From NCBI GenBank assembly GCA_035604595.1, contig DATNIE010000008.1, positions 62,001 through 126,000 on the forward strand: DNA of 64,000 nucleotides, given 5' to 3'. The position numbers were made by a program, and so were the translations under genes. The stretch's first letter is position 1; every line of letters starts with the position of its first letter. Source of the stretch: CAIKZZ01 sp035604595. Lineage in GTDB: Bacteria; Pseudomonadota; Gammaproteobacteria; Steroidobacterales; Steroidobacteraceae. This document shows, piece after piece, positions 9,203-17,387 of the stretch. The notes under the pieces are model-generated. The model was not told where the DNA came from. It did not search any database and saw only the letters and a program-made list of their open reading frames with translations.

Positions 9203-9682
9203 TCAGAGGGCGTCGGCGATGTCCTGCAGCAGGCCCTTGTCCTGCGGGGGAACCGTCGGCGGGTAGCGCTTCAGCAGGCGTCCGTCCCGGCCGATCAGGA
9301 ACTTCTCGAAGTTCCACTCGATGTCTCCCGGATGGCCGTTCGCCGGATCCGTGAGCCATGCGTAGAGCGGATGGCGGGTCGTGCCGTTGACGTCGAGCTT
9401 CGCCGACATCGGAAAGCTGACCTGGTAGTTCGTCGCACAGAAAGTCTGGATCTCCCGCTCGCTGCCGGGCTCCTGTGCGCCGAACTGGTTGCACGGCAGG
9501 CCGACCACCGTGAAGTTCTCGTCCTTGAGCTCGCGGTACAACCGCTCGAGGCCGGCGTACTGCGGCGTGAGCCCGCATTGGCTCGCGACGTTGACCGCGA
9601 GGGTCACCTTGCCGCGGAGCGTGCCGAGCAGGTCCGCTCCGCCGTCGATACTCGCGACGCGAAAGCCGTAGAAATCCGCCAT
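9203..9682 (-). CDS. Glutathione peroxidase (Cys type)
   Basis: A 159-residue thioredoxin-fold peroxidase that reduces hydroperoxides using glutathione or thioredoxin. NVASQCGLTPQY carries the catalytic cysteine in place of selenocysteine, GLPCNQFGAQEPGS is the second family signature with the resolving-region cysteine, and WNFEKFLIG supplies the conserved Trp-Asn. The ATG at 9682 was preferred over the ATG at 9700 because AAGGAG lies just upstream of it and family proteins start with a short segment before the first strand. It is a single gene, convergent with the Sel1-like gene, with the peptide-binding-protein relic upstream. Assignment is secure; the physiological reductant is not visible. 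Confidence 0.95.
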   Translation of the reverse strand: MADFYGFRVASIDGGADLLGTLRGKVTLAVNVASQCGLTPQYAGLERLYRELKDENFTVVGLPCNQFGAQEPGSEREIQTFCATNYQVSFPMSAKLDVNGTTRHPLYAWLTDPANGHPGDIEWNFEKFLIGRDGRLLKRYPPTVPPQDKGLLQDIADAL

Positions 9683-9755
9683 GTTCGCCACTCCTTGCAT
9701 GCGAGGCTCGCGAGCGCCGAGGCACGTCGCGCGGGCCGAACGCCGGTGCGCGTCT

Positions 9756-9989
9756 CAGCGCTCGAGCGCCACGTCCTTGGTGTCGACGACGTTCATGACA
9801 TTATCGTGCCAGCCCCTGAGTCGGGGCGCGACCAGGTGCTTGTTGACATAGAAGTAGAGCGGCACGACCGGTGCGTCGGCCAGCATCGTGCGCTCGGCGC
9901 CCTCGAGCGCGACGCGGCGCGCGGTGGCAGGCGCCGACTGCGAGCGCTGCGATGAGTAGCGCGCACGCGAGGCGCCCGTCGAGCCTTAT
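9756..9989 (-). pseudogene. Relic of an oligopeptide ABC transporter substrate-binding lipoprotein
   Basis: On the minus strand, the frame ending with TGA at 9756 reads ADAPVVPLYFYVNKHL, then RGWHDNVMNVVDT and DVALER. This is the recognisable C-terminal end of an OppA/DppA-type binding protein (SBP_bac_5 family). Just before it, but in a frame shifted by one base, bases 9989 to about 9915 read LDGRLACALLIAALAVGAC followed by HRAP, a convincing lipoprotein signal peptide with lipobox. The roughly 450 central codons such proteins need are absent and no ATG/GTG/TTG opens the signal frame (ATA at 9989, overlapping the mnmG stop). The simplest reading is an internal deletion with frameshift and start loss. 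No oppBCDF genes are nearby. This explains the 303-base gap. Confidence 0.75.
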
Positions 9990-11722
9990 CCAGCCTGGCC
10001 GAGCTTCTTGAGGTGCACCAGCAGCAGCGAGATCGCCGCGGGCGTGAGCCCCGGGATCCGCGCCGCCTGGCCGAGCGTGCGCGGCTGCACCTCGAGCAGG
10101 CGCAGGCGCACTTCGGTCGACAGGCCCTTGACGGCGCCGTAATCCAGGGCCGCGGGCATCGCCGTCGTCTCGTGCCGCTCGAGCCGGGCCACCTCGGCTT
10201 CCTGGCGGGCGAGGTAGCCGGAGTACTTGGCCGCGACGGCGATTGCGAGCGCGACCTGGCCGGCCAGGCGATCATCCGCAGCGGGATCGGCGAAGCCTGC
10301 GGCGATCGCCGCCCGCTTCGCCTCGAAAAAGGCCCAGCGCTCATCGTCCACGAGGCCGAACGCGCGTCCGACCGGCGTCAGGCGCGCATCAGCGTTGTCC
10401 TCCCGCAGGCTCAGCCGGTATTCGGCGCGGCTCGTGAACATCCGGTACGGTTCCGGCGCGCCGCGGGTCACCAGATCATCAATCAGCACCCCGATGTAGG
10501 CTTCCGAGCGCCGCGGCCACCAGGGCGCCTCGCCGCGCGCCGCGCGCGCGGCATTGAGGCCCGCGATCAGCCCCTGCGCGGCGGCTTCCTCGTAGCCCGT
10601 CGTGCCGTTGATCTGCCCCGCGAAATACAGGCCCGCGAGCGCGCGGGTCGCGAGGCTGAACTCGAGGTCGCGTGGATCGAAGAAGTCGTACTCGATCGCG
10701 TAGCCGGGGCGCGTCAGGTGCGCCCGCTCGAAGCCCGAGATGCTGCGCACGAATTCGAGCTGCACGTCGAAGGGCAGGCTCGTGGAAATCCCGTTCGGGT
10801 AGACCTCGTGCGTATCGAGCCCCTCGGGCTCGACAAAGATCTGATGCGAGCTGCGGGACGCGAACCGCACGACCTTGTCCTCGATCGACGGGCAGTAGCG
10901 CGGACCCACGCCCGCGATGGCGCCGGTGTACATCGGCGAGCGGTCGCTCCCGGCACGGATCAGCGCGTGCGTGCGCTCGTTGGTGGCCGTGATGTGGCAC
11001 GGCAGCTGCATCGGATGCTCGCCGGCGCGACCGAGGTAGGACAGAACCGGGAGCGGCGAGTCGCTCGGCTGCGGCAGCATCACGGAGTAGTCGAGGCTGC
11101 GCCCGTCGAGGCGCGGGGGGGTGCCGGTCTTGAGCCTTCCGACCCGCGGCATCAGCTCGCGCAGCCGCGCCGCGAGCCGGTTCGAGGCCGGATCCCCGGC
11201 CCGGCCGCCCGGGTAGTTATCGAGCCCCACGTGGATCCGCCCGCCGAGGAACGTGCCCGCCGTCAGCACGACGCAGGCCGCCGCGAAACGGATGCCGGTC
11301 GTCGTCACCGCGCCCGTCACCCGGCCGCCTTCGACCTCGAGGTCCGCGACCTCCTGCTGGAACACCGATAGGTTGGTCTGATTCTCGATGAGCGCGCGGA
11401 TTGCGCGCCGGTAGAGCGAGCGGTCGGCCTGCACGCGGGTCGCGCGCACCGCCGGACCCTTGCTCGCGTTCAGCACCCGCAACTGGATCGCCGCCCGGTC
11501 GGCGGCCCGGGCCATCGCCCCGCCGAGCGCGTCGATCTCGCGCACCAGGTGGCTCTTGCCGATGCCGCCGATCGCTGGATTGCAGCTCATTGCCCCGAGC
11601 GTCTCGACGCTCTGGGTGAGCAGCAGCGTACGGGCACCGGTGCGCGCAGCGGCGAGGGCCGCCTCCGTCCCGGCGTGCCCGCCGCCGATCACCAGCACGT
11701 CGAAGGAGTCCGGGTGGCGCAT
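9986..11722 (-). CDS. mnmG: tRNA uridine-5-carboxymethylaminomethyl modification enzyme MnmG (short C-terminal domain)
   Basis: MnmG, with MnmE, installs cmnm5 at U34 of certain tRNAs using FAD, NADH and methylene-THF. The ATG at 11722 begins the FAD-binding VLVIGGGHAGTEAA; upstream open frame lacks family character. Motifs include SCNPAIGGIGKSHLVREID, RVLNASKGPAVRATRVQADR, CPSIEDKVVRF and GQINGTTGYEEAAAQG. At 578 residues it is about 50 shorter than E. coli MnmG (629). Most of the deficit falls between RWAFFEAKRAA and KYSGYLARQ, where roughly 45 residues of the helical C-terminal domain are missing, while the extreme C-terminus (GLTPAAISLLLVHLKK) is retained. Unlike many gammaproteobacteria, rsmG and parAB do not follow; the gene sits alone 15 kb from dnaA. 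Confidence 0.95.
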   Translation of the reverse strand: MRHPDSFDVLVIGGGHAGTEAALAAARTGARTLLLTQSVETLGAMSCNPAIGGIGKSHLVREIDALGGAMARAADRAAIQLRVLNASKGPAVRATRVQADRSLYRRAIRALIENQTNLSVFQQEVADLEVEGGRVTGAVTTTGIRFAAACVVLTAGTFLGGRIHVGLDNYPGGRAGDPASNRLAARLRELMPRVGRLKTGTPPRLDGRSLDYSVMLPQPSDSPLPVLSYLGRAGEHPMQLPCHITATNERTHALIRAGSDRSPMYTGAIAGVGPRYCPSIEDKVVRFASRSSHQIFVEPEGLDTHEVYPNGISTSLPFDVQLEFVRSISGFERAHLTRPGYAIEYDFFDPRDLEFSLATRALAGLYFAGQINGTTGYEEAAAQGLIAGLNAARAARGEAPWWPRRSEAYIGVLIDDLVTRGAPEPYRMFTSRAEYRLSLREDNADARLTPVGRAFGLVDDERWAFFEAKRAAIAAGFADPAADDRLAGQVALAIAVAAKYSGYLARQEAEVARLERHETTAMPAALDYGAVKGLSTEVRLRLLEVQPRTLGQAARIPGLTPAAISLLLVHLKKLGQAG

Positions 11723-11777
11723 CGCGGCGATTTTAGCGTGGATGGCGCGGCCGCGGCCCGAATGAAACAATGCCCGC

Positions 11778-13274
11778 ATGCCCTGTAACCGGTTGGCCTG
11801 CCTCGCCGCGGGATCGGCGGCCCTGTGGGCGCTCGCCTGGCCCGCCTGCACCGCCACCCTCGCGGTGGCCGCATCCGGCCAGCGCGAGCGTGTCGCGCTC
11901 GTCGAATGCCGGCTGCAGCACCCGGCCGGGCTCGGCTCGGTGCCGGCCCGGTGCGGCACGCTCGCCGTGCCCGAGAACCCCAACGATCCGGCTGGCACGC
12001 AGATCTCGCTCTCGGTCGCGGTCGTGCCGGCGCTCGCGGCTGCCGAGCGCGCGCCACCGCTGTTCGTCGTTCCCGGCGGCCCCGGCCAGTCGGCGGCCGA
12101 TTTCTACGCGACCTACGCCGCGGCGTTCGGCGCCGTCGCGCGCAGCCGCGACGTCGTGCTCGTCGACCAGCGGGGCACGGGCGGCTCGAACCGCTTAGGG
12201 TGCGAGTTTCCGGACGATTTCGACGTGGCGGCGCAGTCGCCGGCGGCGATCCGCGAGCTGTCGGCGAAATGCCGCCAGAGCCTCCACGGCCGGCCACAGT
12301 ACTACACGACCAGCGTCGCGGTCCGTGATCTCGACGCGGTGCGGGCGGCCCTCGGCTATGAGCGGATCGACCTCTACGGCGTGTCGTACGGAACGCGCGT
12401 CGTTCAGCATTATGTGAGGCGCTACCCGTCGCGTACGGCCGCCGTGGTGCTCGACGGCGTCGTGCCGCCTGACCGGGCGCTCGGCCCGGACACGCCGCTC
12501 GATGCGCAGCGGGCGCTCGACCTGATGTTCGTGCGTTGTCGCGCGGATCAGACGTGCAACGCCGCGTTCCCGGACCTCGCGCGCAGGTTCGAGGTGCTGC
12601 TCGCCGAGCTCGGCGGCCGGCCGCGCCTCGTGATGCTCGCGGATCCGTCGACCGGCGCGCTGCGCACGGTTGCGTTCGATCGGGCGCAGCTGGCGGGCGT
12701 CGTCCGGCTGCTCAACTATGACTCGGCGACGACCGCGCTGCTGCCGCTCCTCATCGACCGCGCGACCAAGGGCGACTACGCGCCGATCGCGAGCGAGCTG
12801 TTGCTCGTCAGCCAGAATCTCGATGCGCAGGTCGCCTACGGCATGAACGCCGCGGTCGAGTGCACCGAGGACGTGCCGGCCTTCGCGCACATCGACCGGG
12901 CGCGGCTCGCACGCACCTATGTCGGGGTCGAGCAGATCGACGAGCTTTCGATCCTGTGCGAGGGCTGGCCGAAGGGCGTCGTGGATGCCGACCTCTTCGC
13001 CCCGCTGCACTCGGCGGTGCCCGCGCTGGTCCTCTCGGGCGAGGCCGACCCGATCACGCCGCCGGCGGCCGGCGCGCGCGCTGCGGGCGGCTTCCGGGAC
13101 GTGCTGCACGTCGTCCTGCCCGGCCAAGGCCACGGCCAGCTCGCCACGGGCTGCGCGCCGCGGGTGATCGCGCGCTTCCTGACCGCGGGCACGGCCCGGG
13201 GCCTCGATGTGGGCTGCCTCGCGGCCGCGGCCGCGAGTCCGTTCGTGATCGACCTCGCGGGACCCGGGCCGTGA
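11778..13274 (+). CDS. Secreted alpha/beta-hydrolase, tripeptidyl-aminopeptidase-like
   Basis: A 498-residue serine hydrolase with a signal peptide (about residues 1-32). VVPGGPGQSAADFY is the oxyanion loop and GVSYGTRVVQHY contains the nucleophile elbow; the late segment GEADPITPP carries the probable catalytic Asp and GQGHGQ the His. This layout, with the CRADQTCNAAFPDL cap region, matches the proline-iminopeptidase/tripeptidyl aminopeptidase (TAP) group, which removes short peptides from protein N termini. The GTG of the ABC ATPase overlaps its stop codon, so all three genes of this run are probably one operon. Exported location is supported; peptide specificity is inferred only from family resemblance. 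Confidence 0.82.
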   Translation: MPCNRLACLAAGSAALWALAWPACTATLAVAASGQRERVALVECRLQHPAGLGSVPARCGTLAVPENPNDPAGTQISLSVAVVPALAAAERAPPLFVVPGGPGQSAADFYATYAAAFGAVARSRDVVLVDQRGTGGSNRLGCEFPDDFDVAAQSPAAIRELSAKCRQSLHGRPQYYTTSVAVRDLDAVRAALGYERIDLYGVSYGTRVVQHYVRRYPSRTAAVVLDGVVPPDRALGPDTPLDAQRALDLMFVRCRADQTCNAAFPDLARRFEVLLAELGGRPRLVMLADPSTGALRTVAFDRAQLAGVVRLLNYDSATTALLPLLIDRATKGDYAPIASELLLVSQNLDAQVAYGMNAAVECTEDVPAFAHIDRARLARTYVGVEQIDELSILCEGWPKGVVDADLFAPLHSAVPALVLSGEADPITPPAAGARAAGGFRDVLHVVLPGQGHGQLATGCAPRVIARFLTAGTARGLDVGCLAAAAASPFVIDLAGPGP

Positions 13275-13999
13275 TCGTGCTCGAGGCGCTCGCGAAGCGC
13301 TTCGGTGCGGTCGAGGCCGTCAGGCGTGTCGACCTGACCGCCGCCGACGGGCGCATCACGGGGCTGCTCGGGCCCAACGGCGCCGGCAAGAGCACGACGC
13401 TGCGCATGCTGTACGGCGTGCTGCGCCCGGACCGCGGTCGGTCGCTGATCGACGGCCTCGACGTCGCCCGCGAACCGGTGGCGGCGCTCGGCCGGCTCGG
13501 CGCCCTGCCGCACAACGCCGGCATCTACCCGCAGCTCACCGCGCGGGAAAATGTGCGTTATTTCGGCCGGCTCTCCGGTCTCGGCGGGACCGACCTCGAG
13601 CGGCGCATCGATGAGCTGGTGGGACTGCTCGAGATCGGTGAGTTCGCGGACCGGCGCGCCAAGGGGTTCTCGCACGGCCAGCGCCTCAAGGTCGCCCTCG
13701 CCCGCACGCTGGTGCACGCGCCGCAGAACCTGGTGCTCGACGAGCCGGGGAATGGCCTCGACGTGCCTGCGACCCGCAGTTTCAGGAAGCTGATCGTGCG
13801 CCTGAGGGATGCCGGCCACGCGGTGCTGTTCTCCAGCCACGTGATGCAGGAGGTCGCAGCGCTGTGTGATGACATCGTGATCATCAGCGACGGCCGCGTC
13901 GTTGCGCACGGCACGCCCGCCGAGCTCACCAGCACCGTCGCGAGCGGCTCGCTGGAGGACGCATTCGTCGCCGCGCTCGAACGGGTGACGCCGGCGTGA
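13271..13999 (+). CDS. ABC transporter ATP-binding protein, NatA type
   Basis: A 242-residue ABC ATPase starting at GTG 13271, which overlaps the preceding stop. Walker A is GPNGAGKST (about residues 34-42), the signature is FSHGQ in place of the canonical LSGGQ, Walker B is NLVLDEPGNGLD and the switch histidine is in SSHVMQEV. The FSxGQ signature is usual for the NatA branch, which works with a NatB permease to export sodium or other substrates. The next gene, starting in TGATG overlap, is the matching permease. The Gly replacing Thr after DEP in Walker B is somewhat unusual. Substrate is not deducible; an association with the secreted hydrolase upstream is suggested only by gene order. Confidence 0.92.
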   Translation: MIVLEALAKRFGAVEAVRRVDLTAADGRITGLLGPNGAGKSTTLRMLYGVLRPDRGRSLIDGLDVAREPVAALGRLGALPHNAGIYPQLTARENVRYFGRLSGLGGTDLERRIDELVGLLEIGEFADRRAKGFSHGQRLKVALARTLVHAPQNLVLDEPGNGLDVPATRSFRKLIVRLRDAGHAVLFSSHVMQEVAALCDDIVIISDGRVVAHGTPAELTSTVASGSLEDAFVAALERVTPA

Positions 14000-15177
14000 T
14001 GCGCGCGCTTGGCACGGTGTTCCTGAAGGAAGTCGTCGAGAACGCTCGCGACCGGCGCACGATCACCTCGGCGCTGCTGCTAGGGCCCCTCGGCGCCCCG
14101 CTGCTGTTCACCGTGCTGATGAACGTCACGCTCGAGCGCGAGCGTCACGGCTTCGAGGCGCCGCTCGAGCTCGCCATCGCCGGCGGCAGCGAGGCGCCGA
14201 ACCTGGTGGCGTTCCTGAAGGGCGAAGGCGTCGAGGTCCGCGAGTTCGGCGGTGATGCCAACGGCGCCGCGCGCGCGGTGCGGGCCCACGAGCGCCGTCT
14301 GGTGCTGGTGATCCCCGCCGATTACGGTGCGCGGCTGAGGTCGGGGCTGCCGGCATCCGTGCAGCTGTATTCCGACGCGTCCGACACGAGCGCCGCCGGG
14401 GATCGCGTGCGGGCCGAGTCGCTGATCCGGGGTTTCGCGAACCAGATCGCGACCTGGCGGCTCGCGGCGCGCGGCCTGGCGCCCACTCTGTCGCGCCCGC
14501 TGATCGTCGATCAGGTCGACGTGTCGACGCCGGCCGGCCGCGCGGTCACGCTGCTCGGCATGCTGAGTTACTTCATCGTGTTCGCGACGCTGATCGGCGG
14601 CCTGTACGTTGCGATCGACACGACCGCCGGCGAGCGCGAGCGGGGCTCACTCGAGCCGCTGCTGACGCTGCCGGTGGCGCGTCGCGAGCTGGTGCTCGGC
14701 AAGATCCTCGCGACCTGCGCCTGGATGATCGTCTCGCTGACGCTGACGGTGACTGCGTTCGCCGTCAGCCTCCGGTTCCTGCGCCTCGAGGCGCTCGGGA
14801 TGGCGGCGAACTTCGGCCCCCACGTCGCGCTCGCGACCATCGGCGTGATGCTGCCGTTCGTGCTGCTCGGCGCCTCGCTGATGACCCTGGTCGCCTCCTT
14901 CACCCGCAGCTACCGCGAAGCCCAGAGCTGGCTGACGGCGCTGCTGCTGATCCCGACCGTGCCGATCATGTTCGCAGCCCTCTACCAGGTGCCGGCGCGG
15001 CTCGGGCTGATGTGGATTCCCTCGCTCAGCCAGCACCTGCTGATCAGCTCGCTGCTGAAGGCCGAGTCGCTGGTGCCTGCGAGCGTGCTGGTCTCGGCCG
15101 CCTCGACGCTGGCGTTCGGCGCGCTGCTCGCGTTCATCGCCGCGCGCTGCTACCGACGCGAGCAGATCCTCGGCTGA
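13999..15177 (+). CDS. ABC transporter permease, NatB type
   Basis: A 392-residue ABC-2 type membrane protein. An N-terminal transmembrane segment (about residues 22-40) follows the typical LGTVFLKEVVENARDRRT opening, then comes a large extracytoplasmic domain and a C-terminal block of five or so membrane segments, including GERERGSLEPLLTLPVARRE, a conserved ABC-2/NatB coupling-region motif. The ATG at 13999 overlaps the ATPase stop as TGATG; a GTG directly before it is an equally possible start. With the NatA-type ATPase it forms a simple two-gene exporter. It ends just before the convergent SRPBCC gene. Role in Na+ or drug extrusion is family-level inference. Confidence 0.9.
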   Translation: MRALGTVFLKEVVENARDRRTITSALLLGPLGAPLLFTVLMNVTLERERHGFEAPLELAIAGGSEAPNLVAFLKGEGVEVREFGGDANGAARAVRAHERRLVLVIPADYGARLRSGLPASVQLYSDASDTSAAGDRVRAESLIRGFANQIATWRLAARGLAPTLSRPLIVDQVDVSTPAGRAVTLLGMLSYFIVFATLIGGLYVAIDTTAGERERGSLEPLLTLPVARRELVLGKILATCAWMIVSLTLTVTAFAVSLRFLRLEALGMAANFGPHVALATIGVMLPFVLLGASLMTLVASFTRSYREAQSWLTALLLIPTVPIMFAALYQVPARLGLMWIPSLSQHLLISSLLKAESLVPASVLVSAASTLAFGALLAFIAARCYRREQILG

Positions 15178-15201
15178 CGCGCGCCGCGTGGACCTCGCGG
15201 T

Positions 15202-15714
15202 TCAGCGGGCGGCGTAGCGCTTGACCTGCTCGGTGAGCACGCCGTCGACGGCCGCGGCGAGGTCCTCGAAACCCCCCGCTCGGTATCCGCTGACCGCGTA
15301 CTCGGCCGTGACCGCCGTCTGTCCCTGGCCGGCGGGTCTGAGCGTGAATGTGAGCGCGCCGCTCGCGCCCATCCCCTGCAAGGGCCCAAGACCGCCGACG
15401 AGCCTCAGCACCTTGCCCGGCACCACGTACACCAGCTCGAGGTGGCGCGCGAAGCCGCGGCCGGGGAGTTTCTCGCACCAGCAGCCGCCGGGCTTCAGAT
15501 CGAGCGACAGGTTCGCCGCGTCGCCGGAATAGGTGTGCTGCTTGTCCCACCAGTCCTGCACGCGCACGAGCCGTTGCCAGGCGCTCGCCGGGCCCCGGTC
15601 TGTGACCGCCTCGATGCGGAGGACAAATCCAGACGGGCCGGCCGATGCAACGTCGGCGGCGGCCGGCTGGGAGAGCGCGAGGCAGGCGAGGAGCAGCACG
15701 GGTCTTGCATTCAC
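15202..15714 (-). CDS. Secreted SRPBCC (START/AHSA1-like) domain protein
   Basis: About 170 residues starting at GTG 15714, which has GAGG upstream and opens directly into a signal peptide (ARPVLLLACLALSQPAAA). The mature part reads as a polyketide-cyclase/START-like helix-grip domain: VLRIEAVTDRGPASAWQRL, KPGGCWCEKL, VYVVPGKVLRLVG and a C-terminal helix ending DGVLTEQVKRYAAR. Such domains bind hydrophobic ligands. The open frame extends further upstream but without family features. It is convergent with the NatB-type permease and lies on the same strand as pirin and azoR, about 97 bases from the pirin stop. Specific function unknown. Confidence 0.75.
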   Translation of the reverse strand: MNARPVLLLACLALSQPAAADVASAGPSGFVLRIEAVTDRGPASAWQRLVRVQDWWDKQHTYSGDAANLSLDLKPGGCWCEKLPGRGFARHLELVYVVPGKVLRLVGGLGPLQGMGASGALTFTLRPAGQGQTAVTAEYAVSGYRAGGFEDLAAAVDGVLTEQVKRYAAR

Positions 15715-15811
15715 GGGGCACCTCCGCGACGGCTGCCCGGGGGATGCCGCCGCGCCCTGATCGTAGCGCATGGGCCGCCGGGCGGTCGCCGATCCCGCGC
15801 GACTGGTGTAC

Positions 15812-16660
15812 TCAGGCTGCGGCCGTGAGCGTCCCGCTCTGGTAGTCGCGGATCGCCTGTTCAATCTCCGCGACGCTGTTCATCACGAACGGCCCGTAGT
15901 GGACGATCGGCTCGCCGAGCGGCTTGCCGCCGAGCACGAGGACCCGGCCCGCGCCGCCGCGCAGCTCGAGCGTCGTTCCGGGCGTCAGGATCGCGAGCTG
16001 GCCCTTGTTGAGGATCTGGCCGCCGACGCCCGGAGTTCCGTCGAACGCATAGACCAGCAGCCGGTGGCCCGCGGGAGTCGCGAGCGTGAGGCTGGCGTTT
16101 GGGTCCACCGCGACGTCGAGGTAGAGCGGCGCCGTGGCCCCGCCGCCGACCGGCCCCGCGACCGGTCGCGCGGGCGGTGCGAGCGGCTCGAATGTTCCGG
16201 CCACCACGCGCACACGCACCCCCGGCAACTCGACGCTCGGGATGCGCTCGGGCGCGAGATCCTGGTAGGTGGCCGGGCGCATCTTGGCTGCTGCCGGCAG
16301 GTTGATCCACAGCTGGAAGCCGCGCATGCGCCCGTGCGTCTGCTGCGGCATCTCCGAGTGGATGATGCCGCGGCCCGCGGTCATCCACTGCACAGCGCCC
16401 GCGGTCAGGTCGCCGCGATTTCCGAGGTGATCCTCGTGCAGCATGTGGCCGTCGAGCATGTACGTGACCGTCTCGAAGCCGCGGTGCGGATGCGAGGGGA
16501 AGCCGGCGATGTAATCGCCCGCGCGGCTCGAGTCGAACTCATCGAGCAGCAGGAACGGGTCGAGGGTCTGCTCCGGGCTGATCACGCGGGTGAGCCGGAC
16601 GCCGCCACCGTCCGAGGCGGGACGCCCGGTCAGTACGCGTTCAACGGTTCGGCTTGTCAT
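15812..16660 (-). CDS. Pirin family protein
   Basis: A 282-residue bicupin. The N-terminal cupin has the pirin metal motifs HPHRGFETVTYMLDG and HEDHLGNRGDL, and the next part contains QWMTAGRGIIHSEM and GFQLWINLP, all highly diagnostic. Bacterial pirins bind iron and several show quercetin dioxygenase activity; others are regulators of central metabolism. The ATG at 16660 is used; a GTG lies just before it. Only 10 bases separate its start from the azoR stop, so azoR and pirin form an operon read away from the LysR gene. No signal peptide is present, so it should be cytoplasmic. Confidence 0.93.
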   Translation of the reverse strand: MTSRTVERVLTGRPASDGGGVRLTRVISPEQTLDPFLLLDEFDSSRAGDYIAGFPSHPHRGFETVTYMLDGHMLHEDHLGNRGDLTAGAVQWMTAGRGIIHSEMPQQTHGRMRGFQLWINLPAAAKMRPATYQDLAPERIPSVELPGVRVRVVAGTFEPLAPPARPVAGPVGGGATAPLYLDVAVDPNASLTLATPAGHRLLVYAFDGTPGVGGQILNKGQLAILTPGTTLELRGGAGRVLVLGGKPLGEPIVHYGPFVMNSVAEIEQAIRDYQSGTLTAAA

Positions 16661-16670
16661 CACAGCTCCT

Positions 16671-17285
16671 TCACGCAGCGAGGCGCCCGGCCAGCGAGTC
16701 TATGTCGAGTCGCGCGCGCTCGAGCGAGTGCTGGCGCGGCCCGTCGCCGAGCGCGAGCCCTTCGGCATAGATCACTTCGAGGTCGGTAATCCCGAGGAAC
16801 GCCAGCATCGTGCGCACGTAGGGCACCAGGTGGTCCTGCGGCCTGCCGCGGTGCTCGCCGCCGCGCGTCGTGACCAGCACGGCGCGCTTGCCGGTCAGCA
16901 GACCGACCGGGCCGCTCGCGGTGTAGCGGAAGGTAGCGTTCGCGCGCGCCAGGTAGTCGAACCAGGTCTTCAGCTGGCTCGGGGCGGCGAAGTTGTACAT
17001 CGGCGCCGCAATCACGAGCGTGTCGGCCGCCGCGATCTCGGCGATCAGCGCATCGGCCGTGGCGACGAACGCGGCCTCCTCCAGGGTCCTCTCGGCCGCG
17101 GGCTTGGCGAGCGCGGCAAGCCGGGCCGCATCGAGGTGCGGCAGCTCGGCGCCGCCGAGGTTGCGGCGGACCAGGACCAACGAGGGGTCCGCAGCCTTCA
17201 GTCCCCCGACCAGGCGGTCGGCGAGGACGGTCGAGGAGGCGGATTCCCCGGACAGACTCGAGTTGATCTGCAGCAGCTGGGCCAT
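16671..17285 (-). CDS. azoR: FMN-dependent NADH-azoreductase
   Basis: A 204-residue flavodoxin-fold enzyme. It starts LLQINSSLSGESASS, the phosphate-binding FMN loop of AzoR, and contains PMYNFAAPSQLKTWFDYLAR, the family's central FMN/substrate motif, and VTTRGGEH. AzoR reduces quinones and azo compounds with NADH and protects against electrophile stress. The ATG at 17285 with a GGAG upstream is used; an upstream extension to 17345 falls in the regulatory gap. It is the first gene of the azoR-pirin unit, transcribed divergently from the LysR gene, which is the likely regulator of the pair. Confidence 0.93.
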   Translation of the reverse strand: MAQLLQINSSLSGESASSTVLADRLVGGLKAADPSLVLVRRNLGGAELPHLDAARLAALAKPAAERTLEEAAFVATADALIAEIAAADTLVIAAPMYNFAAPSQLKTWFDYLARANATFRYTASGPVGLLTGKRAVLVTTRGGEHRGRPQDHLVPYVRTMLAFLGITDLEVIYAEGLALGDGPRQHSLERARLDIDSLAGRLAA

Positions 17286-17319
17286 CGGTGTGCTCCGGTC
17301 GTGGATATCTCGCGTCAAA

Positions 17320-17334
17320 GATATATTCGCTATC
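17320..17334. promoter_or_regulatory. Candidate LysR-type operator in azoR/lysR gap
   Basis: The 102-base divergent gap contains GATA-N7-TATC, a perfect 4-base inverted repeat in an AT-rich patch unlike the surrounding GC-rich DNA. LysR-type regulators usually bind dyads of this general kind between their own gene and the target. The exact T-N11-A spacing is not met, so this is a candidate only. Confidence 0.35.
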
Positions 17335-17387
17335 AGCATCATCAAGTGCTAAAAATAGCTCGAATCGATCTGATTTACGGATGTATC

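Noticed and set aside
13271..13999. Non-canonical ABC signature FSHGQ suggested a defective ATPase
   Set aside because: FSxGQ is usual for the NatA branch; Walker A, Walker B and the switch His are all present.
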